64,000 bases of DNA from Actinomyces sp. HMSC035G02 (GCA_001838165.1 KV835868.1:172585-236584); one strand, 5' to 3'. Positions 17,613 to 25,907 are shown, counted from the stretch's first letter. Numbers and translations are program-made. The notes: generated by a model from the sequence alone, not told the origin.

Positions 17613-18379
17613 CCGTCGAAGGAACCACGGCCTCGTTCCCGGAGGAACTCGTCGTCTCCGTCGAACAGGCGAATGCGCTTATCGACCTCATCGGCACGAC
17701 TGAATGGGCCAATGCTCTATCGAGTGCGATGGCGGTCAGCGGACTCATGGCCGCTGGCCTCGCCGACTCCGCTGGCCTCACCGGTGACGCCGAGGCGATC
17801 CTGGGTCCCGCGCGCACGGTCGACTCGCGTCTCGCGATCCGCCTCGTCTCCCCGAGGCAGACCCTCGGAGTGCGCAGTGTACGGATCTGGCCCTCGCGGC
17901 CTCGTTCGGTCGTTATGCGCACCGAGGATGACGGTGTGCACTTCACCCAGGTCGATGACTGCGACGTCCCGCGCATCCTGGCCGAGGAGAGCCTCCTGGA
18001 GTCCGGGCCGACCATCCATGACGGCCCGCCGTCGATCTCCGCCGAGTTCGTGCAGGCGGTGCGTGACGTGGACCTGGAAAGGGCGCAGTCAGCCCTGATC
18101 AATGTGGCCGCTCAAGGGCCGACGGACTCTCACTTCTCGCAGGACTGCTGGCACAAGCGCTGGAGCGTCGTGCTGTGCGTGCGAGAAGAGCGGACCCCGG
18201 AGGGGTGGAAGGACGCGGGGCATGTCGAGTGCTTCATCACCGATCACATGCATGCGCAAATACACGCGCCCATCGATCCTCGCGCACTCGCCCTCATGCG
18301 GGAGCGGAACACCCCCACTCTGGACGTTCCGCCGCGCACGGCGCTGTGGGGGTTCATGATGGAACTGCTCGCGAAGTAG
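17609..18379 (+). CDS. Hypothetical 256-aa protein, copy 1 (possible EspG-like chaperone)
   Basis: A soluble 256-aa protein beginning at the GTG that overlaps the upstream stop. It is clearly homologous over its full length to the product of 20752-21522, sharing EELVVSVEQANALIDLIG, DAEAILGPARTV, PAEFVQAVR-type helix, HFSQDCWHKRWS and DVPPRTALWG. The size, the mixed alpha/beta pattern and a position beside a WXG-sized protein and an effector candidate recall EspG-type ESX chaperones. No diagnostic motif was found, so that identity is only a suggestion. Base composition is ordinary high GC, unlike the two genes that follow. Confidence 0.55.
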   Translation: MTVEGTTASFPEELVVSVEQANALIDLIGTTEWANALSSAMAVSGLMAAGLADSAGLTGDAEAILGPARTVDSRLAIRLVSPRQTLGVRSVRIWPSRPRSVVMRTEDDGVHFTQVDDCDVPRILAEESLLESGPTIHDGPPSISAEFVQAVRDVDLERAQSALINVAAQGPTDSHFSQDCWHKRWSVVLCVREERTPEGWKDAGHVECFITDHMHAQIHAPIDPRALALMRERNTPTLDVPPRTALWGFMMELLAK

Positions 18380-18446
18380 TATGGCCCGTGTGCTTGGTCC
18401 CCAGATCTCGGCGGTGCCTCGGGCCCAGGGACTGAGGTTATTGCTT

Positions 18447-18488
18447 GAATTGACGGGCGCGCACCGGTGGGTGCACGCCCGCCAATTC
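18447..18488. terminator. Hairpin in duplicated intergenic element, copy 2
   Basis: GAATTG at the left end pairs with CAATTC at the right end around a GC-rich inner stem. The surrounding sequence from 18421 repeats the element at 16552-16623, including GAGGTTNTTGCTTGAATTG. It marks the left edge of the AT-richer insert. Confidence 0.6.
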
Positions 18489-18570
18489 AATTTACCTATT
18501 GGTTTGACTTTCTCGCTGGGTGTGCGATACCTTGAAGCACTATCACTTACTGTGCTGTGAGGAGAAATAG

Positions 18571-18870
18571 ATGTGCGATTGTGTCACATGGCACGCGGAC
18601 GAGGTTTCGCGGGGAGTTAGGATCCTGGAAGGCGCCAGTGAGAGTCTTGCTGCCAATACAGTTGAGATTCCGAGCGGCTTTGGGCACAACCAAGACAATC
18701 TTACGGAAAAAATCATTCGTATCAACGCAGTCATTGAAACTTTGTCATATTGTTCAGTTGCGATTGGGAAAGGCCTCTCCGGAGCGTCGGAGGCATTTGC
18801 CGGCACCGACGCTGAGGCTTTGGAGGATCTGAAGGCGGTTGACAAATATCGAGAGGGTAAGGGATTCTGA
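18571..18870 (+). CDS. WXG100-sized small protein, type VII-like partner (putative)
   Basis: A 99-aa protein preceded by GAGGAGA. It has the length and mostly helical, Ala/Ser-rich composition of ESAT-6/WXG100 proteins, with a break in the middle (IPSGFGHNQ) that could separate two helices. The exact WXG triplet is absent. Two cysteines sit at positions 2 and 4, which is odd. It overlaps the next gene by TGATG, the arrangement expected of a small helical partner and the effector it escorts. Codon use is AT-richer than the surroundings, suggesting recent acquisition. Confidence 0.5.
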   Translation: MCDCVTWHADEVSRGVRILEGASESLAANTVEIPSGFGHNQDNLTEKIIRINAVIETLSYCSVAIGKGLSGASEAFAGTDAEALEDLKAVDKYREGKGF

Positions 18871-20033
18871 TGACCAAAGGGCCGTCACCTTGGGCTGTGC
18901 TGGATTTTAAGATGGAGTGCGATTTTGATGTTTCTTCTATCAATGCATTCGTAACCGTATGTGAAAATGCAGCAGGAATCATGAGGCGTGCCGACGATGA
19001 TGCACTGCGCGCCCATAGTATCGTCGCTCATCAAACGGCTCAGCTGTGTTCTGAGTGCGGCGCAGATCTGTTAAGTGTATCGCAAACTGCTGATGGGCTG
19101 GCGGAAATTTTCGACACATTGAAAAGTGCTTCAGAAGATCTTAGTTGGTGGGTAGACTCTGCTCAGAAAGAATATGGGTATATTGCCAGTGATGGCGCTG
19201 CGTTGGGAATGACCGCTTCGTATGCAGATGGCTTCGGTTCCGTCGAACTTCCGCCTGACAGATACGATGAACTGGTCGACGCTTTTGTTGAATTGCGTCA
19301 TCGGGCGGAAATTCAAAAGGATAACGTGGAGCGTGCGGAATATGTATTTTTCTTGGAGCTGGATAAGCTTCAAGTTGATGCATATGAGCAGATTATTTCA
19401 CCTGTTTTTGATGCTTTTAAACATCAATTTGTTCCGGACCCGCTTCATCCTTGGCTCAATAGCTTGAGCTATGTTGAGGGGCTGAAGAGCCTAGGGGCTT
19501 CTGGAGCAACTGCCTTTTATATGCAAACATACCATGGAAAGTATATTGAACCGGGTGACCTGGCGTCGCGTAACTGGTTTGAGCGCTTGACAGCTCGGGG
19601 AGATTTTGGGAATTGGGAATGGCAGCCAAAGGGGGCCCATGCGAAGCTTCCGTGGGGGCTTTCAAAGGTGGTTCCGGCTCTTGGGTATGGAGCTAGGCGC
19701 TTTGTCATTATTGGCACTGTTTTGGATGGTCTGGGTGCTGCCCATGACAGCTATGAAATCGATAGCGTCAAGCATCGCGACTGGGGTACTGGTCATAAGC
19801 TTGTTCGGGCTACCGTGTCGGGCCTTGTGACTGCAGGCGGTTCTTTCCTAGGTGGTGAGATTGGGGGAGCTCTAGGAGCTGCCGGCGGAGCGGAACTCGG
19901 ACCGGGAGGAGTGCTCGTGGGCGGATTCGTTGGTGGAGTGTATGGGTCCTTGAAGGGTGGTCAAACAGGTGAGAAGTTTGGTGATTGGGTCAATGATACC
20001 GTTGTCGACTCGGTTGCTGAGTGGCTTGGTTAG
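18870..20033 (+). CDS. Putative type VII-secreted effector with glycine-zipper C-terminus
   Basis: A 387-aa protein, AT-rich relative to the chromosome. The N-terminal 180 residues are predicted helical (SSINAFVTVCENAAGIMRR and similar), as in LXG/WXG-type effector heads. A middle region of about 100 residues has no recognised motif. The C-terminal 80 residues are small-residue-rich with repeated GG and GxxxG patterns (GGSFLGGEIGGALGAAGG, GGFVGGVYGSLKGGQ), as in pore-forming or membrane-inserting toxins. No nuclease, ADP-ribosyltransferase or peptidase motif was seen. A toxin role is inferred from architecture and from coupling with the small gene upstream. Confidence 0.5.
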   Translation: MTKGPSPWAVLDFKMECDFDVSSINAFVTVCENAAGIMRRADDDALRAHSIVAHQTAQLCSECGADLLSVSQTADGLAEIFDTLKSASEDLSWWVDSAQKEYGYIASDGAALGMTASYADGFGSVELPPDRYDELVDAFVELRHRAEIQKDNVERAEYVFFLELDKLQVDAYEQIISPVFDAFKHQFVPDPLHPWLNSLSYVEGLKSLGASGATAFYMQTYHGKYIEPGDLASRNWFERLTARGDFGNWEWQPKGAHAKLPWGLSKVVPALGYGARRFVIIGTVLDGLGAAHDSYEIDSVKHRDWGTGHKLVRATVSGLVTAGGSFLGGEIGGALGAAGGAELGPGGVLVGGFVGGVYGSLKGGQTGEKFGDWVNDTVVDSVAEWLG

Positions 20034-20099
20034 GGCTGCTGCATGAGTGGTCTGGAGTGAGTGGCGGCAGGATAATTAATCTTTGTGTCAGTATTTCAA

Positions 20100-20226
20100 T
20101 ATTGGTTCTTTTGATTGTTTATCACGTTGTTTGTCTGCTCATCAAATTTTCTAATTGATTCTATCCACAGTGGCAATACGTTGAGCAGCGTGACTTGTTG
20201 GATGAGATAGGCGAGGTAATATAATC
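20100..20226 (+). pseudogene. Decayed membrane-domain remnant upstream of 20264 gene
   Basis: In one frame this AT-rich stretch reads LVLLIVYHVVCLLIKFSN, a TGA stop, then FYPQWQYVEQRDLLDE. It lines up with LLMIAAFIAIIPFKYPD and FYEDWQYAKRHGLLEEE in the membrane half of the 307-aa protein encoded at 16689. The second copy of the gene therefore once had a membrane domain that is now broken, leaving the C-terminal domain as a separate gene with its own start. Confidence 0.6.
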
Positions 20227-20263
20227 CGTACGGAATTGCGATTTCGATGGGGAAAGGAGTCAT

Positions 20264-20755
20264 ATGAACGAGAATTTTAAAGTCTGTTTGCCTTCTGGAT
20301 GGAGGCAGCTGTCGGAGGAGGAATGCGGTGCGCTCGGGATGCTTGCACAAAATGAGCGCATCAAGCTGATTGCGATCGCTGCCGTCGATGAGGCGAACTA
20401 TGTCCCCAACTTGGTTATCGCTGACGAAGAGGTGCTCAATGGTCAAGCAGATGAGCACATTTTTGCTGATAGTGCTCAGCGCTTGGAGCAGCTACTTCCC
20501 GGTTTCCTTCTCATCGATGACTTCGAGTGGCCGTTGACTCCTGCTAACGCGCGCCTCCGAACGGGTGTGTACATTCTTGAAGAGATGTCGCTGACTGTCG
20601 CGCAGCTGGCGTGGCTTACTGACGACGCGAATGAAGGCAATGGTTCCTCTCGGCGCGTTCTATGGACTGCAACATGCACATGCCCAAGCGCTGAATTTGC
20701 GACAGTTATTGACAGCTTCATGGAAATGGTACCCACGCTGGAGGTGGCATCGTGA
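20264..20755 (+). CDS. Free-standing copy of the 307-aa protein's C-terminal domain
   Basis: A 163-aa soluble protein starting at an ATG behind AAAGGAG. It matches the second half of the 307-aa protein throughout (SGWRQLSEEECGALG, YVPNLVI, TATCTCPSAEF). The original membrane half lies in pieces just upstream. The gene overlaps the next one by GTGA, as its relative at 16689 does, so the two-gene module has been kept. The role is unknown; placement right after the effector candidate would suit an immunity or chaperone function. Confidence 0.6.
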   Translation: MNENFKVCLPSGWRQLSEEECGALGMLAQNERIKLIAIAAVDEANYVPNLVIADEEVLNGQADEHIFADSAQRLEQLLPGFLLIDDFEWPLTPANARLRTGVYILEEMSLTVAQLAWLTDDANEGNGSSRRVLWTATCTCPSAEFATVIDSFMEMVPTLEVAS

Positions 20756-21522
20756 CCGTCGAAGAAAGCACTCCCATGTCTCCTGAAGAACTTGTCGTTT
20801 CTGTTGAGCAGGCGGACGCACTCATTGATCTCATTGGCATCGAGGAAGGGTCCAGCCGCATGTCGAGCGTGGTGCTCGCCAGCGGTCTCGTTGGTGCTGG
20901 CCTGGCCGGCATCAACGGTCTCACCGGTGATGCCGAGGCGATCCTCGGGCCTGCCCGGACGGTCAACTCACGTATCACTATTCGTGGCGTCTCCCCGTGG
21001 GAAGGGGGCGAGATTCGTGAGGTCAGGATCTGGCCCTCTCAGCCGCGGTCAGTCGCCATGCGTACCGAGGCTGACGGAGTGCACTTCATGCAGGTGGATT
21101 ACTGCGAAGTCCCGCATATCCTCGCCATAGAGAACCTCCTGACGGCCGGGGCAAGCGTCGTTGATGGTCCACCCTTCATTCCTGCTGAGTTCGTGCAGGC
21201 GGTGCGCGCCTTGGACCTTGAGGAGGCACAAGCAGTTCTGATCGATTTGGCTGCTCATGGGCCCAGCAACTCTCATTTTTCGCAGGACTGCTGGTATAAG
21301 CGGTGGAGCTTTGTTCAGTGCGTGCGCGAAGATAACACCCCTGACGGGTGGAAGGAGATGGAGCACGTCGAGTGCTTCGTGACCGATCATCTGCATGCGC
21401 TCATCCACGCGCCCCTCGATCCGGATGCGCTCGCTGATATGCAGGGGCAGGATGCGCCCACCCTGGACGTTCCGCCGCGCACTGCGCTGTGGGCTCTGAT
21501 CATGGCGCTATTCGCCGGGTAG
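20752..21522 (+). CDS. Hypothetical 256-aa protein, copy 2 (possible EspG-like chaperone)
   Basis: A full-length paralogue of the 17609-18379 product, with EELVVSVEQADALIDLIG, DAEAILGPARTV, PAEFVQAVRALDLEEAQ and HFSQDCWYKRW. It starts at GTG overlapping the previous stop. The two copies have the same length but differ at many positions, so this is not a recent duplication. Having both halves of the module on either side of the AT-rich effector genes suggests that the duplication served as the site of insertion, or that each copy serves a different partner. Function unknown. Confidence 0.55.
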   Translation: MTVEESTPMSPEELVVSVEQADALIDLIGIEEGSSRMSSVVLASGLVGAGLAGINGLTGDAEAILGPARTVNSRITIRGVSPWEGGEIREVRIWPSQPRSVAMRTEADGVHFMQVDYCEVPHILAIENLLTAGASVVDGPPFIPAEFVQAVRALDLEEAQAVLIDLAAHGPSNSHFSQDCWYKRWSFVQCVREDNTPDGWKEMEHVECFVTDHLHALIHAPLDPDALADMQGQDAPTLDVPPRTALWALIMALFAG

Positions 21523-21553
21523 GATACCCACCTGTGCCGTCGACATAGCAAAA

Positions 21554-21589
21554 CGAGGGGGGCGGAGCCGTTTGGCTCCGCCCCCCTCG
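21554..21589. terminator. Strong bidirectional hairpin terminator
   Basis: A perfect 16-bp GC-rich stem (left arm GAGGGGGGCGGAGCC) with loop GTTT lies between the convergent 256-aa gene and the antiporter gene. It probably serves both strands. Confidence 0.8.
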
Positions 21590-21612
21590 ACGTGTCCCTC
21601 AGGACCGCTGGC

Positions 21613-23031
21613 TCACTCGTCGCCGCTGAAGTCGGCCACGGCCTCGTCCAGGCCCGCGCGGCGGATGCGCACGAGGGACAGGAACACCAGGCCGGCGGCC
21701 AAAGCGATGCCCAGGCCTCGAACCAGCCAGGACTCGCCCACGAAGATCATCGCCATAGCAGCCAGGACCGGCACCAGGAGCGTGAACGCGTAGCCGATGT
21801 AGCGGCCAAACGACGGCATGGGCACGCCGTCGGACTCGGCCACAGACTTGACCATGAAGTTCGGGCCGTTGCCGATGTACGTGATAGCGCCACAGAACAC
21901 GGCGCCCAGCGAAATCGGGATCAGGTAGTACTCGGGCACGCCCGCGACCAGGGTGCCCTCGCCGCCGGAAGCCTTCGCCATCTCGAAGAACGTCATGTAC
22001 GTCGGAGCATTATCCAGGATCGAGGACAGGCCGCCCGTGAACACGAAGTACGTCATGCGGGTCAACGGCAGCGATGGGGCGATCTGCTCCAGGTAGCGCA
22101 GCGCCGGCGCCATCGTTGAGAAGATGCCGATGAACAGGGTCGCGACCTCCATGATCGGAGCCCACGTGAACGCGTTCTCCTCGAAGCGCACCTTCTTATC
22201 CGAGAGCTTGTAGGACAGGCCCGCGACCGTGAACATGATGATTTCGCGCCACGGCACGAAGCCGGTCCACGAGTGCACGTGGCCCTCGGCCAGCGCCTCG
22301 CCGTCCCACGACGGAGCGAAAGCGACGGACAGGATGATGATCGCGAAGAACAGCAGGTTGATCTTGCCGTGCAGGCTCAGGGGCTTGACCTCGCGGTCGT
22401 CGGCCTCGATGGAGGCGGTGTCCTCGGACGCGTAACGCACGCGGTCGATCGAGTAGTACGACAGGAGCAGCAGTACCAGGACGAACAGCCACTCCTTCCA
22501 CAGCGCGAACGTCCACGCGAAGGGAACGCCGTGCAGGTAGCCGAGGAACAGCGGCGGGTCGCCGAGCGGAGTCAGTATGCCGCCACAGTTCGCCACAATG
22601 AAGATCGTGAACAGGACAGTGTGCACGCGGTGCTTACGTTCCTTGTTTGTCTCCAGGAGCGGGCGGATCAGCAGCATGGCCGCGCCCGTCGTCCCGATGA
22701 ACGAGGCCAGGAGGCCGCCGATCGCCAGGAAGATCGTGTTGTTACGCGGGGTGGCCTTGATGTCGCCGGCCAGGTGAATGCCGCCGGAGACCACGAATAG
22801 CGCGAAGAGCAGCGCGATGAACTGCACGTACTCCACGCCCGTGGCGATGAGCGGGCCGGTGCCCGCCCTCATGAACATCCAGACCGTCGTCGGCACGCCC
22901 AGCGCAAGCGCGACGGACAGCTGGGAGCTTTCCTTTTCCCACCAGTGTGAGGTCTTCGGGATGATAGGCAGAAGCGCGATACATGTGAGCATCGCAACGA
23001 AGGGGAGCAGGCTCCACCAGGGGTAGGTCAT
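21613..23031 (-). CDS. NhaD-type Na+/H+ antiporter (ion transporter superfamily)
   Basis: A 472-aa integral membrane protein with about 12 hydrophobic segments, resembling the NhaD/arsenite-permease-like group of the ion transporter superfamily. Family-like stretches are FIGTTGAAMLLIRPLL, NCGGILTPLGDPPLFLGYL and SSILDNAPTYMTFFE, where the polar pairs inside helices would line the ion path. The start at 23031 reads MTYPWWSLLPF. It stands alone, with a strong terminator downstream. Sodium/proton exchange is inferred from the family; a carboxylate substrate cannot be excluded. Confidence 0.75.
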   Translation of the reverse strand: MTYPWWSLLPFVAMLTCIALLPIIPKTSHWWEKESSQLSVALALGVPTTVWMFMRAGTGPLIATGVEYVQFIALLFALFVVSGGIHLAGDIKATPRNNTIFLAIGGLLASFIGTTGAAMLLIRPLLETNKERKHRVHTVLFTIFIVANCGGILTPLGDPPLFLGYLHGVPFAWTFALWKEWLFVLVLLLLSYYSIDRVRYASEDTASIEADDREVKPLSLHGKINLLFFAIIILSVAFAPSWDGEALAEGHVHSWTGFVPWREIIMFTVAGLSYKLSDKKVRFEENAFTWAPIMEVATLFIGIFSTMAPALRYLEQIAPSLPLTRMTYFVFTGGLSSILDNAPTYMTFFEMAKASGGEGTLVAGVPEYYLIPISLGAVFCGAITYIGNGPNFMVKSVAESDGVPMPSFGRYIGYAFTLLVPVLAAMAMIFVGESWLVRGLGIALAAGLVFLSLVRIRRAGLDEAVADFSGDE

Positions 23032-23125
23032 CGGCCAGTCCTTGGTTGACGATAGATACGCTCACCATTTTATGGGGTAGGGGAGCGGGGTGCGGAGTGT
23101 TCCGGGAGGTGGGAGTGGCCTCATC

Positions 23126-23139
23126 GACGAGGCCGGGGC
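23126..23139 (+). repeat. Dispersed 14-mer GACGAGGCCGGGGC, exact copy
   Basis: An intergenic exact copy between the antiporter gene and tRNA-Arg, followed by GCGTTCGCGCGCGGG, close to the flank of the copy at 4666. Confidence 0.7.
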
Positions 23140-23199
23140 GCGTTCGCGCGCGGGTGTCCCTCGGGCGACGGCGGGCACTGTGAGCGGTCCGGATATGAG

Positions 23200-23275
23200 T
23201 GGCACCCCGAACAGGACTCGAACCTGCGACCTCTTGCACCGGAGGCAAGCGCTCTATCCGCTGAGCTATCGGGGC
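23200..23275 (-). tRNA. tRNA-Arg, anticodon CCG
   Basis: The reverse strand gives a complete cloverleaf: acceptor GCCCCGA paired with TCGGGGT (one G-T at the end), D arm with AGCTCAGCGGATAGAGC, anticodon stem CTTGC/GCAAG with loop CTCCGGT (anticodon CCG, reads CGG), T arm GCAGGTTCGAATCCTGT, and an encoded CCA end. Confidence 0.95.
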
Positions 23276-23375
23276 AGCTCGGTCAGTTTAGCAGGGTTTC
23301 ATACAACCACGCGGGACGGTGATGTGTGCCATACTAGTGGGCGTTGCTTGTTTGAGAACTCTTCAGGAGGATCCC

Positions 23376-23831
23376 ATGCGCGTTCATATCGGCACCGATC
23401 ACGCCGGTTTCGAACTCAAGGAAAAGGTCGTCGCGCACCTGCGCGAGGCCGGTCACGATGTCGTCGACCACGGCGCCCACACCTACGATGCCCTCGACGA
23501 CTACCCGCCGTTCTGCATTGAAGCCGCCCAGGCGGTCGTCGATGAGCCGGGCAGCCTCGGCATCGTCATCGGTGGCTCCGGCAATGGCGAGCAGATGGCC
23601 GCCAACTGCGTGGAAGGCGTGCGCGCCGCCCTCGTGTGGTCGGATGCGACCGCACGTCTGGCCCGCGAGCACAACGACGCGAACGTCGTGGCCGTCGGTG
23701 CCCGCCAGCACACTGAGGAAGAGGCTCTCGCCCTCATCGATGCGTTCCTGGAGACCCCCTTCAGCGGCGACGAGCGCCACCAGCGCCGCATCGACCTGAT
23801 GAAGGACTACGAGCGCTCCGTGCGCGCCTGA
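23376..23831 (+). CDS. rpiB: Ribose-5-phosphate isomerase B
   Basis: A 151-aa cytoplasmic enzyme of the non-oxidative pentose phosphate pathway, interconverting ribose-5-phosphate and ribulose-5-phosphate. It shows the RpiB phosphate-binding start HIGTDHAGFELKEKV, the GGSGNGEQMAAN loop and the ARQH segment. The length is typical of the family. CAGGAGG five bases before the ATG at 23376 fixes the start; the longer frame from 23319 adds a leader with no match. Followed by a strong terminator, so it is a single-gene unit. Confidence 0.93.
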   Translation: MRVHIGTDHAGFELKEKVVAHLREAGHDVVDHGAHTYDALDDYPPFCIEAAQAVVDEPGSLGIVIGGSGNGEQMAANCVEGVRAALVWSDATARLAREHNDANVVAVGARQHTEEEALALIDAFLETPFSGDERHQRRIDLMKDYERSVRA

Positions 23832-23851
23832 GCGACGCGCAGACTTAACGG

Positions 23852-23884
23852 ACGGGGCCGGTGAATGATCACCGGCCCCGTTTT
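23852..23884 (+). terminator. Rho-independent terminator of rpiB
   Basis: CGGGGCCGGTGA pairs with TCACCGGCCCCG around an ATGA loop and is followed by TTTT on the plus strand. Confidence 0.88.
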
Positions 23885-23958
23885 GTGCGCCCGTTTCCGG
23901 GGCGTTTGTGTCTCGTGTCCGCTTTGTCCATAGGCGTCGCGTGGTCTGCGGCCTGACA

Positions 23959-24186
23959 GTGAAAGAACCATCGCCCCAGCACGCCGCTGTGCTGCGTGTT
24001 CGGTAGCCCCCGTGAAAGAAATATCGCCCCTGCGCGACACTGTGTTGTGTGTTCGACGGCCTTCGTGAAAGAAAAACCACCCCTGCTCGCCGAAATAGGG
24101 GCAAAATCAGCGATTGTAGGCGAGCAGGGGCGATTAATATTTCATGCCGACAGGCGCAATCCTAAGCAGGGGCGATATTTCTTTCG
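23959..24186. repeat. 53-bp tandem units with inverted copies (non-coding)
   Basis: Three direct units start with GTGAAAGAA at 23959, 24012 and 24065, exactly 53 bases apart. The first two are similar over nearly the whole unit, the third only over its first half. Two reverse copies of the unit head follow, around 24121-24144 and 24166-24185; the last is a perfect 20-bp inverted match to 24014-24033. No protein is plausible here. The tract could be a remnant mobile element or a structured RNA. Confidence 0.6.
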
Positions 24187-24189
24187 CAG

Positions 24190-24596
24190 CATCCCAATCG
24201 CCATGCGACATGGTGGAAATGAACGCCGTGTGAGTGCCAGCGTGAGCTTTCTGTGGCCCGAGCAGCTGGTTGCGATGAAGATGAAGCGCTCCGTGAGAGA
24301 AACCCGGCGCTGGTGGCGCGACACAAGTCGCCCTGCTTCGAGTGCCTGCGCAGAAAGCGTGACAGTTTTCGCCCTGCATGCCGAAAATGGCCCAAAATGG
24401 CTGATTTTTGCCGTGCTGGGCGAATTTTGTCGCGGGGAGTGACTATCGGCTGGTGCGGTGGGCGAGTTTTTTCGCGGTGCGTGCCCGGGTGGGGGTTTGC
24501 TGGGCGTATTTTGTCGCGGGATAAGCCTGCAAGTCAGCCCCGCGCGCCCGGCTCGAAACTTGGGCCCGCACCCCCCGGATCCACAGGGTGAATCCA
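24190..24596. other. Non-coding tract with 42-bp periodic repeats
   Basis: No gene is seen. GCGAATTTTGTCGCGG, GCGAGTTTTTTCGCGG and GCGTATTTTGTCGCGG occur at 24420, 24462 and 24504, 42 bases apart. CCCTGCATGCCGAAAATGG near 24372 resembles CCCTGCTCGCCGAAATAGG in the third 53-bp unit, so the two tracts look like diverged copies of one element. An open frame spanning 23996-24442 runs through both and resembles no protein. Confidence 0.5.
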
Positions 24597-24610
24597 GCCC
24601 CGGCCTCGTC
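24597..24610 (-). repeat. Dispersed 14-mer, exact copy (reverse)
   Basis: A reverse-strand exact copy two bases before the stop codon of mntH, in the intergenic repeat tract. Confidence 0.7.
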
Positions 24611-24612
24611 CC

Positions 24613-25872
24613 TTAGCCCTGGCCGGTGAAGGTGAGGTACACGAGGAACAGGTTGAGCGCGACGATGACGGCCGCGATGAGGAAACCTGTGACACGCAGG
24701 GGGCGATTGTTAACGTAGTCGCCCATGACCTCACGGTTTGCGGTCAGGCGCATGAGTGGGATGATCGCGAAGGGGATGCCGAACGACAGGGCGACCTGCG
24801 AGACGACGAGCGCCCACGTGGGTTCGGCGCCGGCACCCAGGATGATGAGCGCGGGGATCAGGGAGACGAGGCGACGCGCCATGATGGGCACGCGGATGTG
24901 GAGCAGGCCGTTCATGATCTCGCTTCCCGCGTAGGCGCCCACCGACGTGGAGGCGAGGCCCGAGGCCAGCAGGCCTACCGCAAACACCGTGCCGACGACT
25001 GGCCCGAGCGTGGAGGAGATCGCGGCGTGCGCGCCCTCGATCGTGTCGGTGCCGCTCTGTCCGGCCAGGGCTGCGGCGGCCAGGAGGAGCAGGCCGATGT
25101 TGACCAGGCCCGCGATGCTCAGCGCCCAGTAGATGTCGATGCGGGTCGCGCGCAGGAGTCGCGAGAGGTGTCCCGAGGAGTGGCGGGCGTCGCCGGTGGA
25201 GGGGCCGAGCTCGTCGGCGTCGTGGTCGTTGACGAGTGAGGAGTGCAGGTAGACCGCGTGCGGCATGACGGTCGCGCCCAGCATGGAGGCGGCCACGAGG
25301 ACCGAGTCGGTTCCCTGGAAGCGGGGGAGGAGCCCGCCGAGCATGCCGGAGGGGCTGGGGGGTGCGACGAAGAGGCCGGCGAGGAATCCCAGGGTGATGA
25401 TGATCAGCAGCCCGACGATGATCGTCTCGAATTGGCGCTGTCGTCCGCCGCCCTGGACGAGGAGTAGGCCCATGGAGACGATGCCGATGATGACTCCGCC
25501 CCATAGGAGTGAGATCCCGAAGAGGAGGTGGAGGGCGAGAGCGCCGCCGATGACCTCAGCGAGGTCGGTTGCTGCGGCGACGATTTCCGCCTGGATCCAG
25601 AAGGCGATGCGCCCGGCTTTGGGCATGCGCGCGCCGAGTAGGGAGGGCAGGGATTGTCCGGTGACGAGGCCGAGCTTGGCGGAGAGGTATTGGATGACCA
25701 TCGCGAAGATGTTCGAGGCCACGAGGACCCACACGAGCAGGTACCCGTAGCGTGCGCCCGCGGTGATGTTGGCGGCGACGTTTCCGGGGTCAACGTAGGC
25801 CACGGCCGCGACGAAGGCGGGGCCGAGGAGGGGGATGAGCTTGTGGTGCTGCTCGGTGTCCGTGGTGGTCAT
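24613..25872 (-). CDS. mntH: NRAMP-family Mn2+/Fe2+ transporter
   Basis: A 419-aa integral membrane proton-coupled divalent metal importer with about 11 hydrophobic segments. The metal-site motif of helix 1 is seen as AYVDPGNVAANI and that of helix 6 as LGATVMPHAVYLHSSL, both diagnostic of NRAMP proteins. A hydrophilic insert (DADELGPSTGDARHSSG) follows helix 6, as in many actinobacterial members. A dyad 36-55 bases upstream may be the site of a metal-responsive repressor. Divergent from argS. Confidence 0.93.
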   Translation of the reverse strand: MTTTDTEQHHKLIPLLGPAFVAAVAYVDPGNVAANITAGARYGYLLVWVLVASNIFAMVIQYLSAKLGLVTGQSLPSLLGARMPKAGRIAFWIQAEIVAAATDLAEVIGGALALHLLFGISLLWGGVIIGIVSMGLLLVQGGGRQRQFETIIVGLLIIITLGFLAGLFVAPPSPSGMLGGLLPRFQGTDSVLVAASMLGATVMPHAVYLHSSLVNDHDADELGPSTGDARHSSGHLSRLLRATRIDIYWALSIAGLVNIGLLLLAAAALAGQSGTDTIEGAHAAISSTLGPVVGTVFAVGLLASGLASTSVGAYAGSEIMNGLLHIRVPIMARRLVSLIPALIILGAGAEPTWALVVSQVALSFGIPFAIIPLMRLTANREVMGDYVNNRPLRVTGFLIAAVIVALNLFLVYLTFTGQG

Positions 25873-25907
25873 GGGAAATCCTCACTGCTGATGGAAATAC
25901 TTCGTCT

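Noticed and set aside
23959..24186. Possible CRISPR array from the 53-base periodic units
   Set aside because: The first two units are similar along their whole length, so there are no distinct spacers; inverted copies follow and no cas gene is nearby.
23996..24442. A 148-aa frame through the repeat tract
   Set aside because: It spans direct and inverted repeats and its sequence resembles no protein.
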